From positions 266,577 through 330,576 of the forward strand of contig UBWZ01000003.1 in the NCBI GenBank assembly GCA_900469345.1: 64,000 nt of DNA. The letters run 5' to 3'. Made by a program: the position numbers and the translations under genes. Shown piece by piece: positions 33,874 to 43,816 of this stretch. Position 1 is the stretch's first letter. Each line of letters opens with the position of its first letter. The stretch is from Hyphomicrobiales bacterium. Lineage in GTDB: Bacteria > Pseudomonadota > Alphaproteobacteria > Rhizobiales > Rhizobiaceae. The notes beneath the pieces were generated by a model. It saw only the letters and a program-made list of their open reading frames with translations. It was not told the origin of the DNA and did not search any database.

Positions 33874-36800
33874 TTAGCCGTTGCGGGCCAGCAGCGCCTT
33901 CACAAGCGCGTCGTTGATCTTGCCGCTCGGCTCCTGGCCGACGGACGTCTGGAAGGCCTTGATCGCGGACACCGTCTTCTGGCCCATCTTGCCGTCGGCC
34001 TTGCCCGCATCGAAGCCGTTCTTGTTCAGAATGCCCTGCACGTTGCGGATCGCCTTTTCCATGTCGATCGAGGCGGTGGTCAGCGGCTTGCCGGCGGAAG
34101 CCCATTCGTCGGGCAGGTTGACCGCATTGGCCTTCGCCTCGGGCGTCTTCGGCTGCCACTGATCGACCCTGGCGCGGGCATTGTCGAGCTGTTCCTTGCG
34201 CATGGCCTTGGCCACTTCGTCGCGCTTCTGGGCTGCATCCTTGTCGCCGCCCTTGGCAGCGATCGCAAACCATTTGTAGGATTCCTCGAGGTCCTGCTTC
34301 ACCCCGTTGCCGCGGGCAAGAAGGATGGCAAGGTTGAACTGGCTGTCGGCGACGCCGAGATCGGCTGCACGTCCGAACCACTCTACAGCGGCCGGGTAAT
34401 CCGGCTGGCCGGTGGCGCCCGAAGCGTAGAGAACCGCCAGATTGTGCATGGCGCTGGCGTTTCCGGCGTCCCCGGCCAGGCGGTAGTACTCCGCGGCCTG
34501 CTTCAGATCGCGGCTGACGCCCGTGCCTTTTTCCAGAACGTTTCCGTACCGGTACTGCGCCGGTGCCAGACCCTCGTCGGCGGCGAGCTTGTACCACTTG
34601 GCGGCTTCGGCAGGATCGGCCTGCACGCCGCGGCCTTCGGTATAGCGGGCGCCGATTTCAAACAGGGCATTGGCGTCGCCAGCGGTCGCAGCATCGGCGA
34701 GCGACTTGGGCGCTATGCCCGCAGGCACGGTGATCTGTGGCCGGGCATCGGCCTTCGGCGCGGCGACGAAAGTCTCCGGTGCGGGCGATGCGGTGCCCGA
34801 CGGAGCCATGGCCGCGGCCTGGCCTTCTGCCGGCTGCGGGTCCGTTAGGTGCTGGTTGGCGCCGTTGGGCTGTGTCGGTGCCGGTTCGGCGGGCGACGGT
34901 GCAGGCGGAACGCTGTCCGCTGCAACCGAATCGCTGCCGGTTTCGCTCGATGCGGCCGGGGCCGACGACATGTCGGTGGGGGCGGCAGGTGGCTGCGGCT
35001 CGATCTCGGCCTGTGGCGCCGGTGCATCGACGGCTGCCGGCGGAGCAAGGTCTGCCGGGGAGGTCAGCGTGCGCACCAGCGGCATGGTCATCAGCGCCAG
35101 CAGGACGGCGCCGACCGCCATCAGGATCGGGCGACGATGCTGCGAGAAGGTCGCGCCGAGGCTCTTGCCGGAAGTCGTCGTCGCGGGAACCGGCTTTGCG
35201 GTCTTGCGGCCAGCCTTGCGGAGGCTGCCCTGCGAGGGGTCGGTTTCCTGCGCTGCGGCCTTGGCGGCGCGGCGGGCGGCTGCGATGTAGTCGGCACGGT
35301 CGCCTGACGATGCCCGGTCGATGCCGGCCGCGCCTTCGGCCTGGCTTGCGCGCACGCGCTCCAGGATCTTCTTGACGTCGGGGGCGCCGGTGCCGGGTTC
35401 GAGCAGGTCGTTCTCGCGCTCCGGCGGCAAGGCTTCGGACGGGTCGATCGACGGAGCGGGGTCGACAAGCGCGCGCGCCGGGCTTTCCGTCACCTCCGCC
35501 TTGGTGCCGGGCCGCAAACGACGCGACAGTCGCGACAGCAGGCCTGCCTTCGGGGCATCCTGCAACCTCTCGCCACCCTGTACGGGTGTCTCGATGGCGT
35601 CCTGCGCGGCAACGGCTGCATCGTCGGCGGCGCCGTAGGCAGCCGAGCTTTCGAGCTTTGCGCGGGTGGATGGCTGGGGTGCGGCGAATTCCTGCAGCAG
35701 GTCCGATGCCTCGGCCACCGACAACGGGGTGACCGCCGGCATGGCAGGCGCCTGGCGGCGCGCCGGCTCGGCATGCAGGCGATGCTCCATGCTGTCCAGC
35801 CGGTCGGCGATCTGCACCAGAGTGGCGTGCAGTGCGTCGAAGGTGTGATGGGTGCGTTCTTCCGAGCTGCGGGTCAGGTCTTCGAGGTGGCGCAGGTCGT
35901 CGGCCAGTCCGGAAAGGGCTGCCATGTCGGCGGCGGCAACGGGGGCGCCGGTGCCGATTTCCTGGGAATAGGCCGCGACCACCGCTTCGGCAGCCTGTCG
36001 GGCAGCCTCGATGACGTACTCGTCACTGGTCGCCATGTAGTTCTCGATCGCCATCATGCGGGTTTCGAGTTCGGGAGACATGCCGATCGTCGTCTGGGAC
36101 GGCTGGCTGATCAGGCCGGAAAGATGTGCGATCTGGTCTTCGAGGCTGCGCAGCGCGTCGTCGTCGCTGCGGGGGGCTGCGGCTGCCTCGTCGAGCCGTG
36201 CCGCGATGTCGCTCAGCCGGTCTTCGATCCGGCCGAAGCCGCTGGCGTCCGCCTGCTGCCGGGGCTGGAACTCCAGCTCGTCGATTCGGGTGGCAAGATA
36301 GTCCAGCCGTTCTGCCAGACCGTCGCTGACAGACCCGTGGTCGAGCCCGTCGATCTTGCGGGAGATATCGGCGAGGTGGCCGCTGAGATCCGGCTGCGAG
36401 GCAATCTGCGTCTGCTGCAGCATCGCGGAAAGCTGGTCGAGGCGCTCTTCGAGCCGCATCGCGGCCTGCTCTTCGGCAAGCTCTTCCATCCGGCGGGAGA
36501 GGGCTTCGATCCGGTGCGAAACCCCGTCCGCCTGCGAAGGCGCAGCGGCGGCATGGCTGATCTGGTCGATCTGTTCGGCGATCGTGCCGATGCGGCCTTC
36601 CAGCCGCTGCAGCATGGAATGGTCGATGGAGGCGGCTGCCGTTGCGCGGCTTCCGGCCGCAATCGCGCGGCTGATCTCGTCCAGCCGTTCGTCGAGCAGG
36701 GCAAACTGGTCCAGTGCGGCCTGGTCGTTCGGCAACATGCGCGAGCCGAGTTGTTCCATCGCCGTTGCGATGGTGATGAGCTTTTGCTCGAGCGCATGGA

Positions 36801-37638
36801 CGACGGGGTTGTCGGCCATGGCGCCGAGCTGGGCCTTGACGTCCTCGATCCGGTAGGCAAGCGAAACCAGTTCGTCGCGCAGCATGGCGGGATCGGCATC
36901 CTGCATCCGGCCCTGGACATCGCGCCACTGATCTTCCATCCGGCGGATCGAGTCTTCGCGCGCGAGCCCACCCATGGCCTCGCGCAGTTCCTCGAACTCC
37001 TGGCGCAATGCCTGCGCCTCCGGAGCGGAGCGATGACCAAGCTGGTTGATGCTTTCGGCAAGGCGCGAAAGGTCGCCGCGCAGATCGTCGGCGAGATGCT
37101 GCTCTTCCGCGGCAGACTTGATCGAACGGATCTCGGTCCGCAAGGCGGTCATCTCGCGGGCAACGCCCTCGGAAATATCATGCTTGAGCTCCTGGCGAAG
37201 GTTGACGAGCGCGTCGGCGATATCGCGCATGCTCGTGTCGGCAATCGGGGCAGCCGGTCTTGCAGGGACCGGACGGGAAAGACGCGGCGCGGGGCGCGAT
37301 GCCTCGGCACGGGGCGTCTCGGCGACGTCACGTCTCGGTTCGGGTGCGCGCGGCAGGGAAGCCTCGGGGTGAAGGTCGCGCTCGATCCGGACGGCATCCA
37401 GCATACGCTGCCGTTCGCGGATCGCCGCCAGGGGGTTGTTGAGCGTGGTCGTTTCGGAGCGGACCGGCGCCCGGTTTTCGCGCCGCTCGAACGCTTCCTC
37501 GCTCTGCTGCGGGACGTCGCGTCTCGGTCCACCCATCAGCCCCTCGATGCGGGCTTCCAGCCCTTCGATCGTGCGGCTCAGCGCGTCGATGGAGGAGGTT
37601 CCGCCATGGCGCTTCGGTGTGGCTCGTGATCCGTTCAT
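33874..37638 (-). CDS. podJ: PodJ-like polar localisation protein (SEL1 repeats, peptidoglycan-binding)
   Basis: A 1254-residue protein with the architecture of rhizobial PodJ. It has a long coiled coil from the start (DALSRTIEGLEARIEGLMG) to about residue 620, a low-complexity proline/acid region and one membrane span near 838-860 (MAVGAVLLALMTMPLV). Four SEL1-type repeats follow at roughly 985-1130 (NALFEIGARYTEGRGVQADP, APAQYRYGNVLEKGTGVSRD, and so on), then a peptidoglycan-binding domain at 1195-1254 (NVQGILNKNGFDAGKADGKM). PodJ marks a cell pole and organises division and surface structures in alphaproteobacteria. The start at 37638 follows GAGCGGAA. The symbol follows the domain layout and is less certain than the class. 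Confidence 0.85.
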   Translation of the reverse strand: MNGSRATPKRHGGTSSIDALSRTIEGLEARIEGLMGGPRRDVPQQSEEAFERRENRAPVRSETTTLNNPLAAIRERQRMLDAVRIERDLHPEASLPRAPEPRRDVAETPRAEASRPAPRLSRPVPARPAAPIADTSMRDIADALVNLRQELKHDISEGVAREMTALRTEIRSIKSAAEEQHLADDLRGDLSRLAESINQLGHRSAPEAQALRQEFEELREAMGGLAREDSIRRMEDQWRDVQGRMQDADPAMLRDELVSLAYRIEDVKAQLGAMADNPVVHALEQKLITIATAMEQLGSRMLPNDQAALDQFALLDERLDEISRAIAAGSRATAAASIDHSMLQRLEGRIGTIAEQIDQISHAAAAPSQADGVSHRIEALSRRMEELAEEQAAMRLEERLDQLSAMLQQTQIASQPDLSGHLADISRKIDGLDHGSVSDGLAERLDYLATRIDELEFQPRQQADASGFGRIEDRLSDIAARLDEAAAAPRSDDDALRSLEDQIAHLSGLISQPSQTTIGMSPELETRMMAIENYMATSDEYVIEAARQAAEAVVAAYSQEIGTGAPVAAADMAALSGLADDLRHLEDLTRSSEERTHHTFDALHATLVQIADRLDSMEHRLHAEPARRQAPAMPAVTPLSVAEASDLLQEFAAPQPSTRAKLESSAAYGAADDAAVAAQDAIETPVQGGERLQDAPKAGLLSRLSRRLRPGTKAEVTESPARALVDPAPSIDPSEALPPERENDLLEPGTGAPDVKKILERVRASQAEGAAGIDRASSGDRADYIAAARRAAKAAAQETDPSQGSLRKAGRKTAKPVPATTTSGKSLGATFSQHRRPILMAVGAVLLALMTMPLVRTLTSPADLAPPAAVDAPAPQAEIEPQPPAAPTDMSSAPAASSETGSDSVAADSVPPAPSPAEPAPTQPNGANQHLTDPQPAEGQAAAMAPSGTASPAPETFVAAPKADARPQITVPAGIAPKSLADAATAGDANALFEIGARYTEGRGVQADPAEAAKWYKLAADEGLAPAQYRYGNVLEKGTGVSRDLKQAAEYYRLAGDAGNASAMHNLAVLYASGATGQPDYPAAVEWFGRAADLGVADSQFNLAILLARGNGVKQDLEESYKWFAIAAKGGDKDAAQKRDEVAKAMRKEQLDNARARVDQWQPKTPEAKANAVNLPDEWASAGKPLTTASIDMEKAIRNVQGILNKNGFDAGKADGKMGQKTVSAIKAFQTSVGQEPSGKINDALVKALLARNG

Positions 37639-38107
37639 GGTTCCGCTCGTTTCGACGTTGTACCGGCAGAGAGTATCGGCTGCCTGGCAGGCCGTTCTGA
37701 TCCTGAGGAAGGAGCAAAGGCGACGACGACACACGAGTTCGACGCATCGCTCCAACACCGCCACTATTTTCCCAAACGTGGTAAAGAACCCGTTAACCGA
37801 TGCAGAATTTTTTAACCTTTTCTAATTTTTGGCCCCTCCGATGATGGCGTTGCGGCGAAACACTCGGTTCCAGGACGGCCGAACGGCTGCGCCACCATCC
37901 AGCGCGGTTTCCCGACGGGTCCCAGCTTATTAAAGGGCAATGAGCACATTCACTGGTGAGATGCCGCCATCCGGGCCGCTGCCTGCGGCGTCGAAATCCG
38001 ACGGAAGCCAGTCAGGCGCCAATTGACGTTTACGCGCACGTCAATTAATAATGCCGGCAACGAGCGGGTGGTAGGGCTCGCAAGAAGGATTACGGAGGAG
38101 GCTGCTT
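37639..38107. other. Divergent intergenic region between the PodJ-like gene and the beta-oxidation operon
   Basis: No gene is seen. It contains the promoter/palindrome at 38021-38051 and the ribosome site GGAGGAGG near 38095. The first part is AT-richer near the PodJ-like start and probably carries its promoter. Confidence 0.6.
38021..38051 (+). promoter_or_regulatory. Promoter with overlapping 26-bp palindromic operator upstream of the acyl-CoA dehydrogenase gene
   Basis: AATTGACGT (38021-38029) and its exact reverse complement ACGTCAATT (38038-38046) are separated by 8 bases. Inside lies TTGACG (38023-38028), a good -35, and TAATAA (38046-38051) follows after 17 bases as a -10. The palindrome covers the -35 and spacer, the usual place for a regulator site. 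It is about 60 bases before the gene start. Confidence 0.65.
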
Positions 38108-39901
38108 ATGCCTGTCTACAAGGCGCCGGTAAATGACACCCTTTTTGTCTTGAACGATGTGCTCGGACTGGAGCGATACGGCAATCTGCCGGGCTTTGCC
38201 GAAGCGACGCCGGACATGGTGGAAGCCATTTTGGGCGAGGCGGCCAAGGTCGCGGAGGAAGCACTGTTTCCTTTGAACCTCTCGGGTGATCATGAAGGCT
38301 GCACCCGTCACGACGATGGCACGGTCACGGTGCCCAAGGGCTTCAAGCAGGCGTATGACCAGTATTGCCAGGGCGGCTGGATCGGCCTCGCCGTGCCGGA
38401 GGAGTTCGGCGGCCAGGCGTTGCCCTACACGCTGCATGCGGCGGTCGGCGAATACATGTCGTCGGCCAACATGTCGCTGATGATGTATCCGGGCCTGACC
38501 CAAGGGGCGATCGCCGCCATCCTCGTGCACGGCTCGGACGAGCAGAAGCAGACCTATCTGCCAAAAATGGTCGAGGGCAGGTGGTCCGGCACCATGAACC
38601 TCACCGAGCCCCATTGCGGTACGGATCTCGGCCTTCTGCGCACCCGCGCCGTGCCGCAGGGCGATGGCTCCTACAAGCTGTCCGGCCAGAAGATTTTCAT
38701 CTCCGCCGGTGAGCACACGATGACCGACAACATCGTGCATCTGGTGCTCGCCCGCATCGAGGGTGCGCCCGAAGGGACCAAGGGCATCTCGCTCTTCATC
38801 GTTCCGAAGGTGCTGGTCAACGACGACGGCTCCCTCGGCGCCCGCAACACCGTCACCTGCGGCGCCATCGAGGAGAAGATGGGCATTCACGGCAACGCCA
38901 CCTGCGTCATGAACTACGACGAGGCGACCGGTTATCTGATCGGCGCCGAGAACAAGGGCCTCTCGGCCATGTTCGTGATGATGAACGAGGCGCGTCTTGG
39001 CGTTGGCCTCCAGGGCCTGTCGATCGCCGAGATCGCCTACCAGAACGCCGTCACCTACGCTCGCGATCGCATCCAGGGCCGTTCGCTGTCCGGACCGAAG
39101 GCGCCGGACAAGAAGGCCGACCCGATCATCGTGCATCCGGACATCCGCCGGACGCTGATGACCATCCGCGCCTTCAACGAGGCCGGACGTGCCTTTATGC
39201 TCTGGACGGCGCTGAAATCCGACATTGCCCATCGCTCGGAAGATGCCGCGGAACGTCAGAATGCCGACGATCTGCTCGGCCTCGCCACGCCGATCCTCAA
39301 GGGCGTGCTGACCGACAAGGGCTTCGATCATGCGGTCATGGCCCAGCAGGTCTTCGGCGGACATGGCTACATCGAGGAATGGGGCATGAGCCAGTATGTC
39401 CGCGATGCCCGCATCGCGATGATCTACGAAGGCGCGAACGGCATCCAGGCGCTCGATCTGGTCGGCCGCAAGCTGGCGCTGAACGGCGGTCGCGCTGTCA
39501 TGGCCATGTTCAAAGAGATCGGCGATTTCTGCGAGGAAAACCGCAACGACGAGGCGATGAGCTTCTACACCAAGCATCTGAAGAAGGGCTTGAACGACCT
39601 TCAGGCCGCGACCATGTGGTTCATGCAGAACGCCATGGCCAAGCCCGATAATGCCGGCGCCGGGTCGACCGACTACATGCACCTCTTTGGCCTGGTGACG
39701 CTGGGCTACATGTGGGCAAAGATGGCAAGGGCCGCGCAGGACAGGCTTTCCGCCGGCGATGCCCGGGAGGAGTATCTGAAGGCAAAGCTTGTGACCGCCA
39801 GGTTCTTCATGGAGCGGATCATGCCCGAAACCGCCATGCGCAAGGTGCGCATTGAGGCGGGCGCCGATACGATGATGGAACTGGCCGCCGAAGCATTCTG
39901 A
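38108..39901 (+). CDS. Acyl-CoA dehydrogenase (FadE-like, with C-terminal extension)
   Basis: A 597-residue flavoprotein that introduces the trans-2 double bond in fatty-acyl-CoA beta-oxidation. Visible features are the FAD/substrate region [41 protein letters not shown], and the catalytic glutamate in [16 protein letters not shown]-terminal extension typical of the 590-600-residue class follows. It starts at ATG 38108 behind GGAGGAGG. Thiolase and FadB/J-like genes follow on the same strand, so it opens a beta-oxidation operon. Confidence 0.94.
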   Translation: MPVYKAPVNDTLFVLNDVLGLERYGNLPGFAEATPDMVEAILGEAAKVAEEALFPLNLSGDHEGCTRHDDGTVTVPKGFKQAYDQYCQGGWIGLAVPEEFGGQALPYTLHAAVGEYMSSANMSLMMYPGLTQGAIAAILVHGSDEQKQTYLPKMVEGRWSGTMNLTEPHCGTDLGLLRTRAVPQGDGSYKLSGQKIFISAGEHTMTDNIVHLVLARIEGAPEGTKGISLFIVPKVLVNDDGSLGARNTVTCGAIEEKMGIHGNATCVMNYDEATGYLIGAENKGLSAMFVMMNEARLGVGLQGLSIAEIAYQNAVTYARDRIQGRSLSGPKAPDKKADPIIVHPDIRRTLMTIRAFNEAGRAFMLWTALKSDIAHRSEDAAERQNADDLLGLATPILKGVLTDKGFDHAVMAQQVFGGHGYIEEWGMSQYVRDARIAMIYEGANGIQALDLVGRKLALNGGRAVMAMFKEIGDFCEENRNDEAMSFYTKHLKKGLNDLQAATMWFMQNAMAKPDNAGAGSTDYMHLFGLVTLGYMWAKMARAAQDRLSAGDAREEYLKAKLVTARFFMERIMPETAMRKVRIEAGADTMMELAAEAF

Positions 39902-39911
39902 GTGAGGCTAC

Positions 39912-40043
39912 CCCGTCTGGCTAGCCGGCCATCTCCCCCGCAAGAGGGGATATGCGCCTGCCGCTTGTCGGGATTTGAACGTCGGCGGCGGCGGAATAAG
40001 CCTTCCTCCTTGTGGGGAAGGTTTGGGAGGGATCTTCTCTCCC
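39912..40043. repeat. RIME-like rhizobial intergenic mosaic repeat
   Basis: Between the acyl-CoA dehydrogenase and thiolase genes lies GC-rich sequence with three short hairpins: ATCTCCCCC/AGGGGAT, CCTTCC/GGAAGG around TTGTGG, and GGGAG/CTCCC. The wording GGCCATCTCCCCCGCAAGAG and CCTTGTGGGGAAGG matches the RIME/ABC repeat style of Rhizobiales genomes. It is an interspersed non-coding element inside an operon. Confidence 0.6.
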
Positions 40044-40089
40044 GCAGTGAAACAAAGGCAAGGCAAATTGCCACCAGGGAGATGACACC

Positions 40090-41298
40090 ATGAGCGAAGT
40101 GTTCATTTACGACCACGTGCGCACGCCGCGCGGCCGCGGCAAGAAGGACGGCAGCCTTCACGAGGTTCCGTCCGTGCGCCTGGCCGCAAAGACATTGGAA
40201 TCGATCCGCGATCGCAACGGCCTCGACACCGCAACCGTCGATGACATCATCTTCGGCTGCGTCGATCCGGTGATGGATTCGGGTGCCGTCATTCCCAAGG
40301 CTGCCGCCTTCGAAGCCGGTTACTCCAACAAGGCGCCCGGCATGCAGATCTCGCGGTTCTGCGCTTCGGGCCTCGACGCCATCAATTTCGCGGCCGGCAA
40401 GATCATGGCCGGTGCCGACGACATCGTCATCGCCGGCGGCGTCGAAAGCATGTCGCGCGTCGGCATGGGCATGTCCGGCGGCGCCTGGTACATGGACCCC
40501 TCGGTCAACTTCCCGTCCTACTTCATGCCGCAGGGCGTTTCGGCAGACCTGATCGCCACCAAATACGGCTTTACCCGCGATGATGTCGACGCCTACGCGG
40601 TCGAAAGCCAGAAGCGCGCCGGAAAGGCCTGGGACGCCGGCTATTTCAAGAACTCGGTCATCCCGGTCAAGGACCAGAACGGGCTCACCATCCTCGACCG
40701 CGACGAGCACATGCGGCCGACCACCGACATGCAGGCGCTCGCTTCGCTCAACCCGTCCTTCGCGATGCCGGGCGAAATGGGCGGCTTCGAAGCCGTCGGC
40801 ATTCAGGCCCACCCGGAAATCGAGAAGATCAACTATGTCCACCATGCCGGCAATTCGTCGGGCATCGTCGATGGCGCCGCAGCCGTGCTGATCGGCTCAA
40901 AGGCCGGCGGCGAGGCGATGGGTGTGAAGCCGCGTGCCCGCATTCGCGCCTTTGCGAACATTGGCTCGGATCCGGCGCTGATGCTGACCGGCCCGGTCGA
41001 CGTCACGGAAAAGCTGCTCGCCCGTTCAGGCATGACGATCGCAGACATCGACCTGTTCGAACTCAACGAAGCCTTCGCTGCGGTGGTGTTGCGCTACATG
41101 CAGGCCTTCGACATCAGCCACGACATCATGAACGTCAATGGCGGCGCCATCGCCATGGGTCATCCGCTCGGCGCCACGGGCGCGATGATCCTCGGCACGG
41201 TGCTCGACGAACTGGAGCGCCGCGATCTCAACACCGCGCTGGTCACGCTCTGCATCGGCGCCGGCATGGGCACCGCGACGGTGATCGAGCGGGTCTGA
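40090..41298 (+). CDS. Acetyl-CoA C-acetyltransferase (thiolase)
   Basis: The 402-residue thiolase cleaves 3-ketoacyl-CoA with CoA in the last step of beta-oxidation. It has the nucleophilic cysteine in [11 protein letters not shown] (near residue 92), the [16 protein letters not shown] histidine motif, and the second cysteine in [10 protein letters not shown] near the end. NEAFAAV is also conserved. The start ATG 40090 follows GGGAG. It lies between the dehydrogenase and the FadB/J-like genes. Confidence 0.95.
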   Translation: MSEVFIYDHVRTPRGRGKKDGSLHEVPSVRLAAKTLESIRDRNGLDTATVDDIIFGCVDPVMDSGAVIPKAAAFEAGYSNKAPGMQISRFCASGLDAINFAAGKIMAGADDIVIAGGVESMSRVGMGMSGGAWYMDPSVNFPSYFMPQGVSADLIATKYGFTRDDVDAYAVESQKRAGKAWDAGYFKNSVIPVKDQNGLTILDRDEHMRPTTDMQALASLNPSFAMPGEMGGFEAVGIQAHPEIEKINYVHHAGNSSGIVDGAAAVLIGSKAGGEAMGVKPRARIRAFANIGSDPALMLTGPVDVTEKLLARSGMTIADIDLFELNEAFAAVVLRYMQAFDISHDIMNVNGGAIAMGHPLGATGAMILGTVLDELERRDLNTALVTLCIGAGMGTATVIERV

Positions 41299-41375
41299 GA
41301 AGCTTAACCCAGCCGGATCGCACCCATTTGGAGCGGCGGCGTTCAAGCAGAATTCAGGGAAGAGGAAATCCCATC

Positions 41376-43592
41376 ATGAGCACCTATACCAATTTCACCG
41401 TCGAGACTGATGCAGACGGCATCGCCCTCGTCACCTGGGACATGCCGGGCAAGTCGATGAACGTCTTCACCGTCGAGGTAATGGACGAGCTCGAAGCCAT
41501 CCTGAAGCAGACGATGGACGATGCCGCGGTCAAGGGCGTCGTCTTCACCTCGAGCAAATCCTCCTTTTCCGGCGGCGCCGATCTCACCATGATCCGCGGC
41601 ATGTTCGCCATGCTCGCCGAAGAAAAGGCAAAGGATCCCGCGACCGCGGCGCAAAAGCTGTTCGATGTTGCCGGCCGTATGACCTGGCTATTCCGCCGCA
41701 TCGAGACCAACGGCAAGCCTTGGGTCGCCGCGATCAACGGCACCTGCATGGGCGGCGCTTTCGAGCTTTCGCTCGCCTGCCACGGTCGCGTCGCTGCCAA
41801 CTCGAAAGCGGTGAAGATCGCTTTGCCTGAGGTCAAGGTCGGCATCTTCCCGGGCGCCGGCGGCACCCAGCGTGTCTCGCGTCTCGCCAATGCGCAGGAT
41901 GCCCTGCAGATGATGACCACCGGCCAGAGCCTGACGCCCAGCCGCGCCAAGGCCATGGGCCTCCTGCATCAGGTCGTCGAGCCCGATCAACTGGTGACGG
42001 CCGCAAGGCAGATGATCAAGGACGGGCTGAAGCCAGTCGCCCCATGGGACGAACGCGGCTTCAAGGTGCCCGGCGGCGGCGTCTGGACCCCGGCGGCTGC
42101 CCAGCTCTTCCCCGCGGCACCGGCCATCCTGCGCCGTGAAACCGCCGGCAATTATCCGGGCGCGCTGGCCATCCTCAAATGCGTCTATGAAGGCCTGCAG
42201 CTTCCCTTCGAGACGGCGCTGAAGGTCGAGCAGCGGTATTTCACGCAGGTGCTGCAAACCACCGAAGCCTTCTCGATGATCCGCTCGCTGTTCATTTCCA
42301 TGCAGGAACTGGGCAAGGGCGCCCGTCGCCCGGCAGGTGTCGAAAAGACCGAGATCCGCAAGGTCGGCGTCGTCGGCGCAGGCTTCATGGGCGCTTCCAT
42401 CGCCTATGTCACGGCGGCTGCCGGCATTCCCGTTGTTCTCATCGACCGCGATCAGGAAGCGGCCGACAAGGGCAAGGCCGTCTCCGAAAAGCTGGTGGCC
42501 GACAGCGTCGCCAAGGGCCGCATGACGAAGGAGGAGGGCGAGAAGCTGCTGTCCCTCGTTACGCCGACGCCGGATTACGGCACGCTTGCCGACGTCGATC
42601 TGGTCGTCGAAGCCGTTTTCGAAGACCGCGCCGTGAAGAAGGCTGTCATTGAGCAGGTGGAAGCCGTGATCGCCCCGACCACAATCTTCGCCTCCAACAC
42701 CTCGACGCTGCCCATCACCGGGCTGGCCGAAAATTCGAAGCGGCCGGAGCAGTTCGTCGGCGTGCATTTCTTCTCGCCGGTCGAGAAGATGATGCTGACC
42801 GAGGTTATCCTCGGCGAAAAGACGGGCGACCGGGCGCTCGCCATGGCGCTCGATTTCGTCGCCAAGATCAAGAAGACGCCGATCGTCGTCAACGACACCC
42901 GCGGCTTCTTCGTCAACCGCTGTGTCTTCCGCTACATCAACGAAGCCTACGACATGCTGATCGAAGGCGTGCCGCCGGCGATGATCGAGAATGCCGCCAA
43001 GATGGCCGGCATGCCGGTCGGCCCGCTGTCGCTCAACGACGAGGTCGCCGTCGATCTCAGCCAGAAGATCATGAAGGCCTCGATTGCGGATCTCGGCGAA
43101 GCCTCGGTCAAGCCCGAGCACATGAAGCTCATCGACAGGTTCGTGAACGATCTCGACCGTCGCGGCCGCAAGAACGGCAAGGGCTTCTACGACTATCCGG
43201 CCAAGCCCGCCAAGAAGTCGCTGTGGCCGGGGCTCAAGAACCTCTATCCGCAGAAGCCTGCCTCCGACATCGACGTCAATGTCTTGAAGCAGCGCTTCCT
43301 GGTGACGATCGCGCTCGAGGCCGCCCGCACGGTGGAAGAGGGCATCGTCACCGATCCGCGCGAGGCGGACGTCGGCTCCATCCTCGGCTTCGGCTTTGCG
43401 CCCTACACGGGCGGTACGCTCTCCTACATCGACGGCATGGGCGTGAAGGCCTTCGTGGCGCTGGCCGAAAAGCTTTCCGCCACCTACGGCGAGCATTTCA
43501 AGCCGACGCCGCTGCTCAAGGACATGGCCGCGAAAGGCGAGACGTTCTACACCCGCTTCGACCCCTACGGAAAGGTCAGCGAGGCGGCGTAA
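41376..43592 (+). CDS. Bifunctional enoyl-CoA hydratase/3-hydroxyacyl-CoA dehydrogenase (FadB/FadJ-like)
   Basis: The 738-residue fusion performs steps two and three of beta-oxidation. The N-terminal crotonase domain (1 to about 190) has SSKSSFSGGADLTMI, MGGAFELSLACHGR and the catalytic KVGIFPGAGGTQ. The C-terminal dehydrogenase has the NAD site VGVVGAGFMGASIAYV (about 330) and VGVHFFSPVEKMMLTEVI, with the catalytic histidine. A C-terminal domain follows (NDTRGFFVNR). The start at 41376 has AGAGGAA upstream. Third gene of the operon. Confidence 0.95.
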   Translation: MSTYTNFTVETDADGIALVTWDMPGKSMNVFTVEVMDELEAILKQTMDDAAVKGVVFTSSKSSFSGGADLTMIRGMFAMLAEEKAKDPATAAQKLFDVAGRMTWLFRRIETNGKPWVAAINGTCMGGAFELSLACHGRVAANSKAVKIALPEVKVGIFPGAGGTQRVSRLANAQDALQMMTTGQSLTPSRAKAMGLLHQVVEPDQLVTAARQMIKDGLKPVAPWDERGFKVPGGGVWTPAAAQLFPAAPAILRRETAGNYPGALAILKCVYEGLQLPFETALKVEQRYFTQVLQTTEAFSMIRSLFISMQELGKGARRPAGVEKTEIRKVGVVGAGFMGASIAYVTAAAGIPVVLIDRDQEAADKGKAVSEKLVADSVAKGRMTKEEGEKLLSLVTPTPDYGTLADVDLVVEAVFEDRAVKKAVIEQVEAVIAPTTIFASNTSTLPITGLAENSKRPEQFVGVHFFSPVEKMMLTEVILGEKTGDRALAMALDFVAKIKKTPIVVNDTRGFFVNRCVFRYINEAYDMLIEGVPPAMIENAAKMAGMPVGPLSLNDEVAVDLSQKIMKASIADLGEASVKPEHMKLIDRFVNDLDRRGRKNGKGFYDYPAKPAKKSLWPGLKNLYPQKPASDIDVNVLKQRFLVTIALEAARTVEEGIVTDPREADVGSILGFGFAPYTGGTLSYIDGMGVKAFVALAEKLSATYGEHFKPTPLLKDMAAKGETFYTRFDPYGKVSEAA

Positions 43593-43816
43593 ACGCCTGG
43601 CGCGGCAGGAGGGGCATCGCCCCTCCGACCTTTTGACATCCATCACTCACCAGGCCGTACATTGGGTCGTTGCTTTCTAGTGTAGCGGACGCCCGGCGGA
43701 TGGAACCCGGGGTCGGTCCCGAGGGCGACGGTGGAGAGCTCGCTGTCGTGGTAGCCTTGAGCCAGACGTTAGTCTCGGCTCTCCCCACGCTGCCTTGGCC
43801 GCCCTACATGTGATCC

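Noticed and set aside
35773..37629. 618-codon plus-strand frame opposite the PodJ-like gene
   Set aside because: A shadow of the coiled-coil coding region; biased, repetitive composition and no family.
41688..43646. 652-codon minus-strand frame opposite the FadB/J-like gene
   Set aside because: Antisense shadow; the plus-strand crotonase and dehydrogenase motifs are clear.
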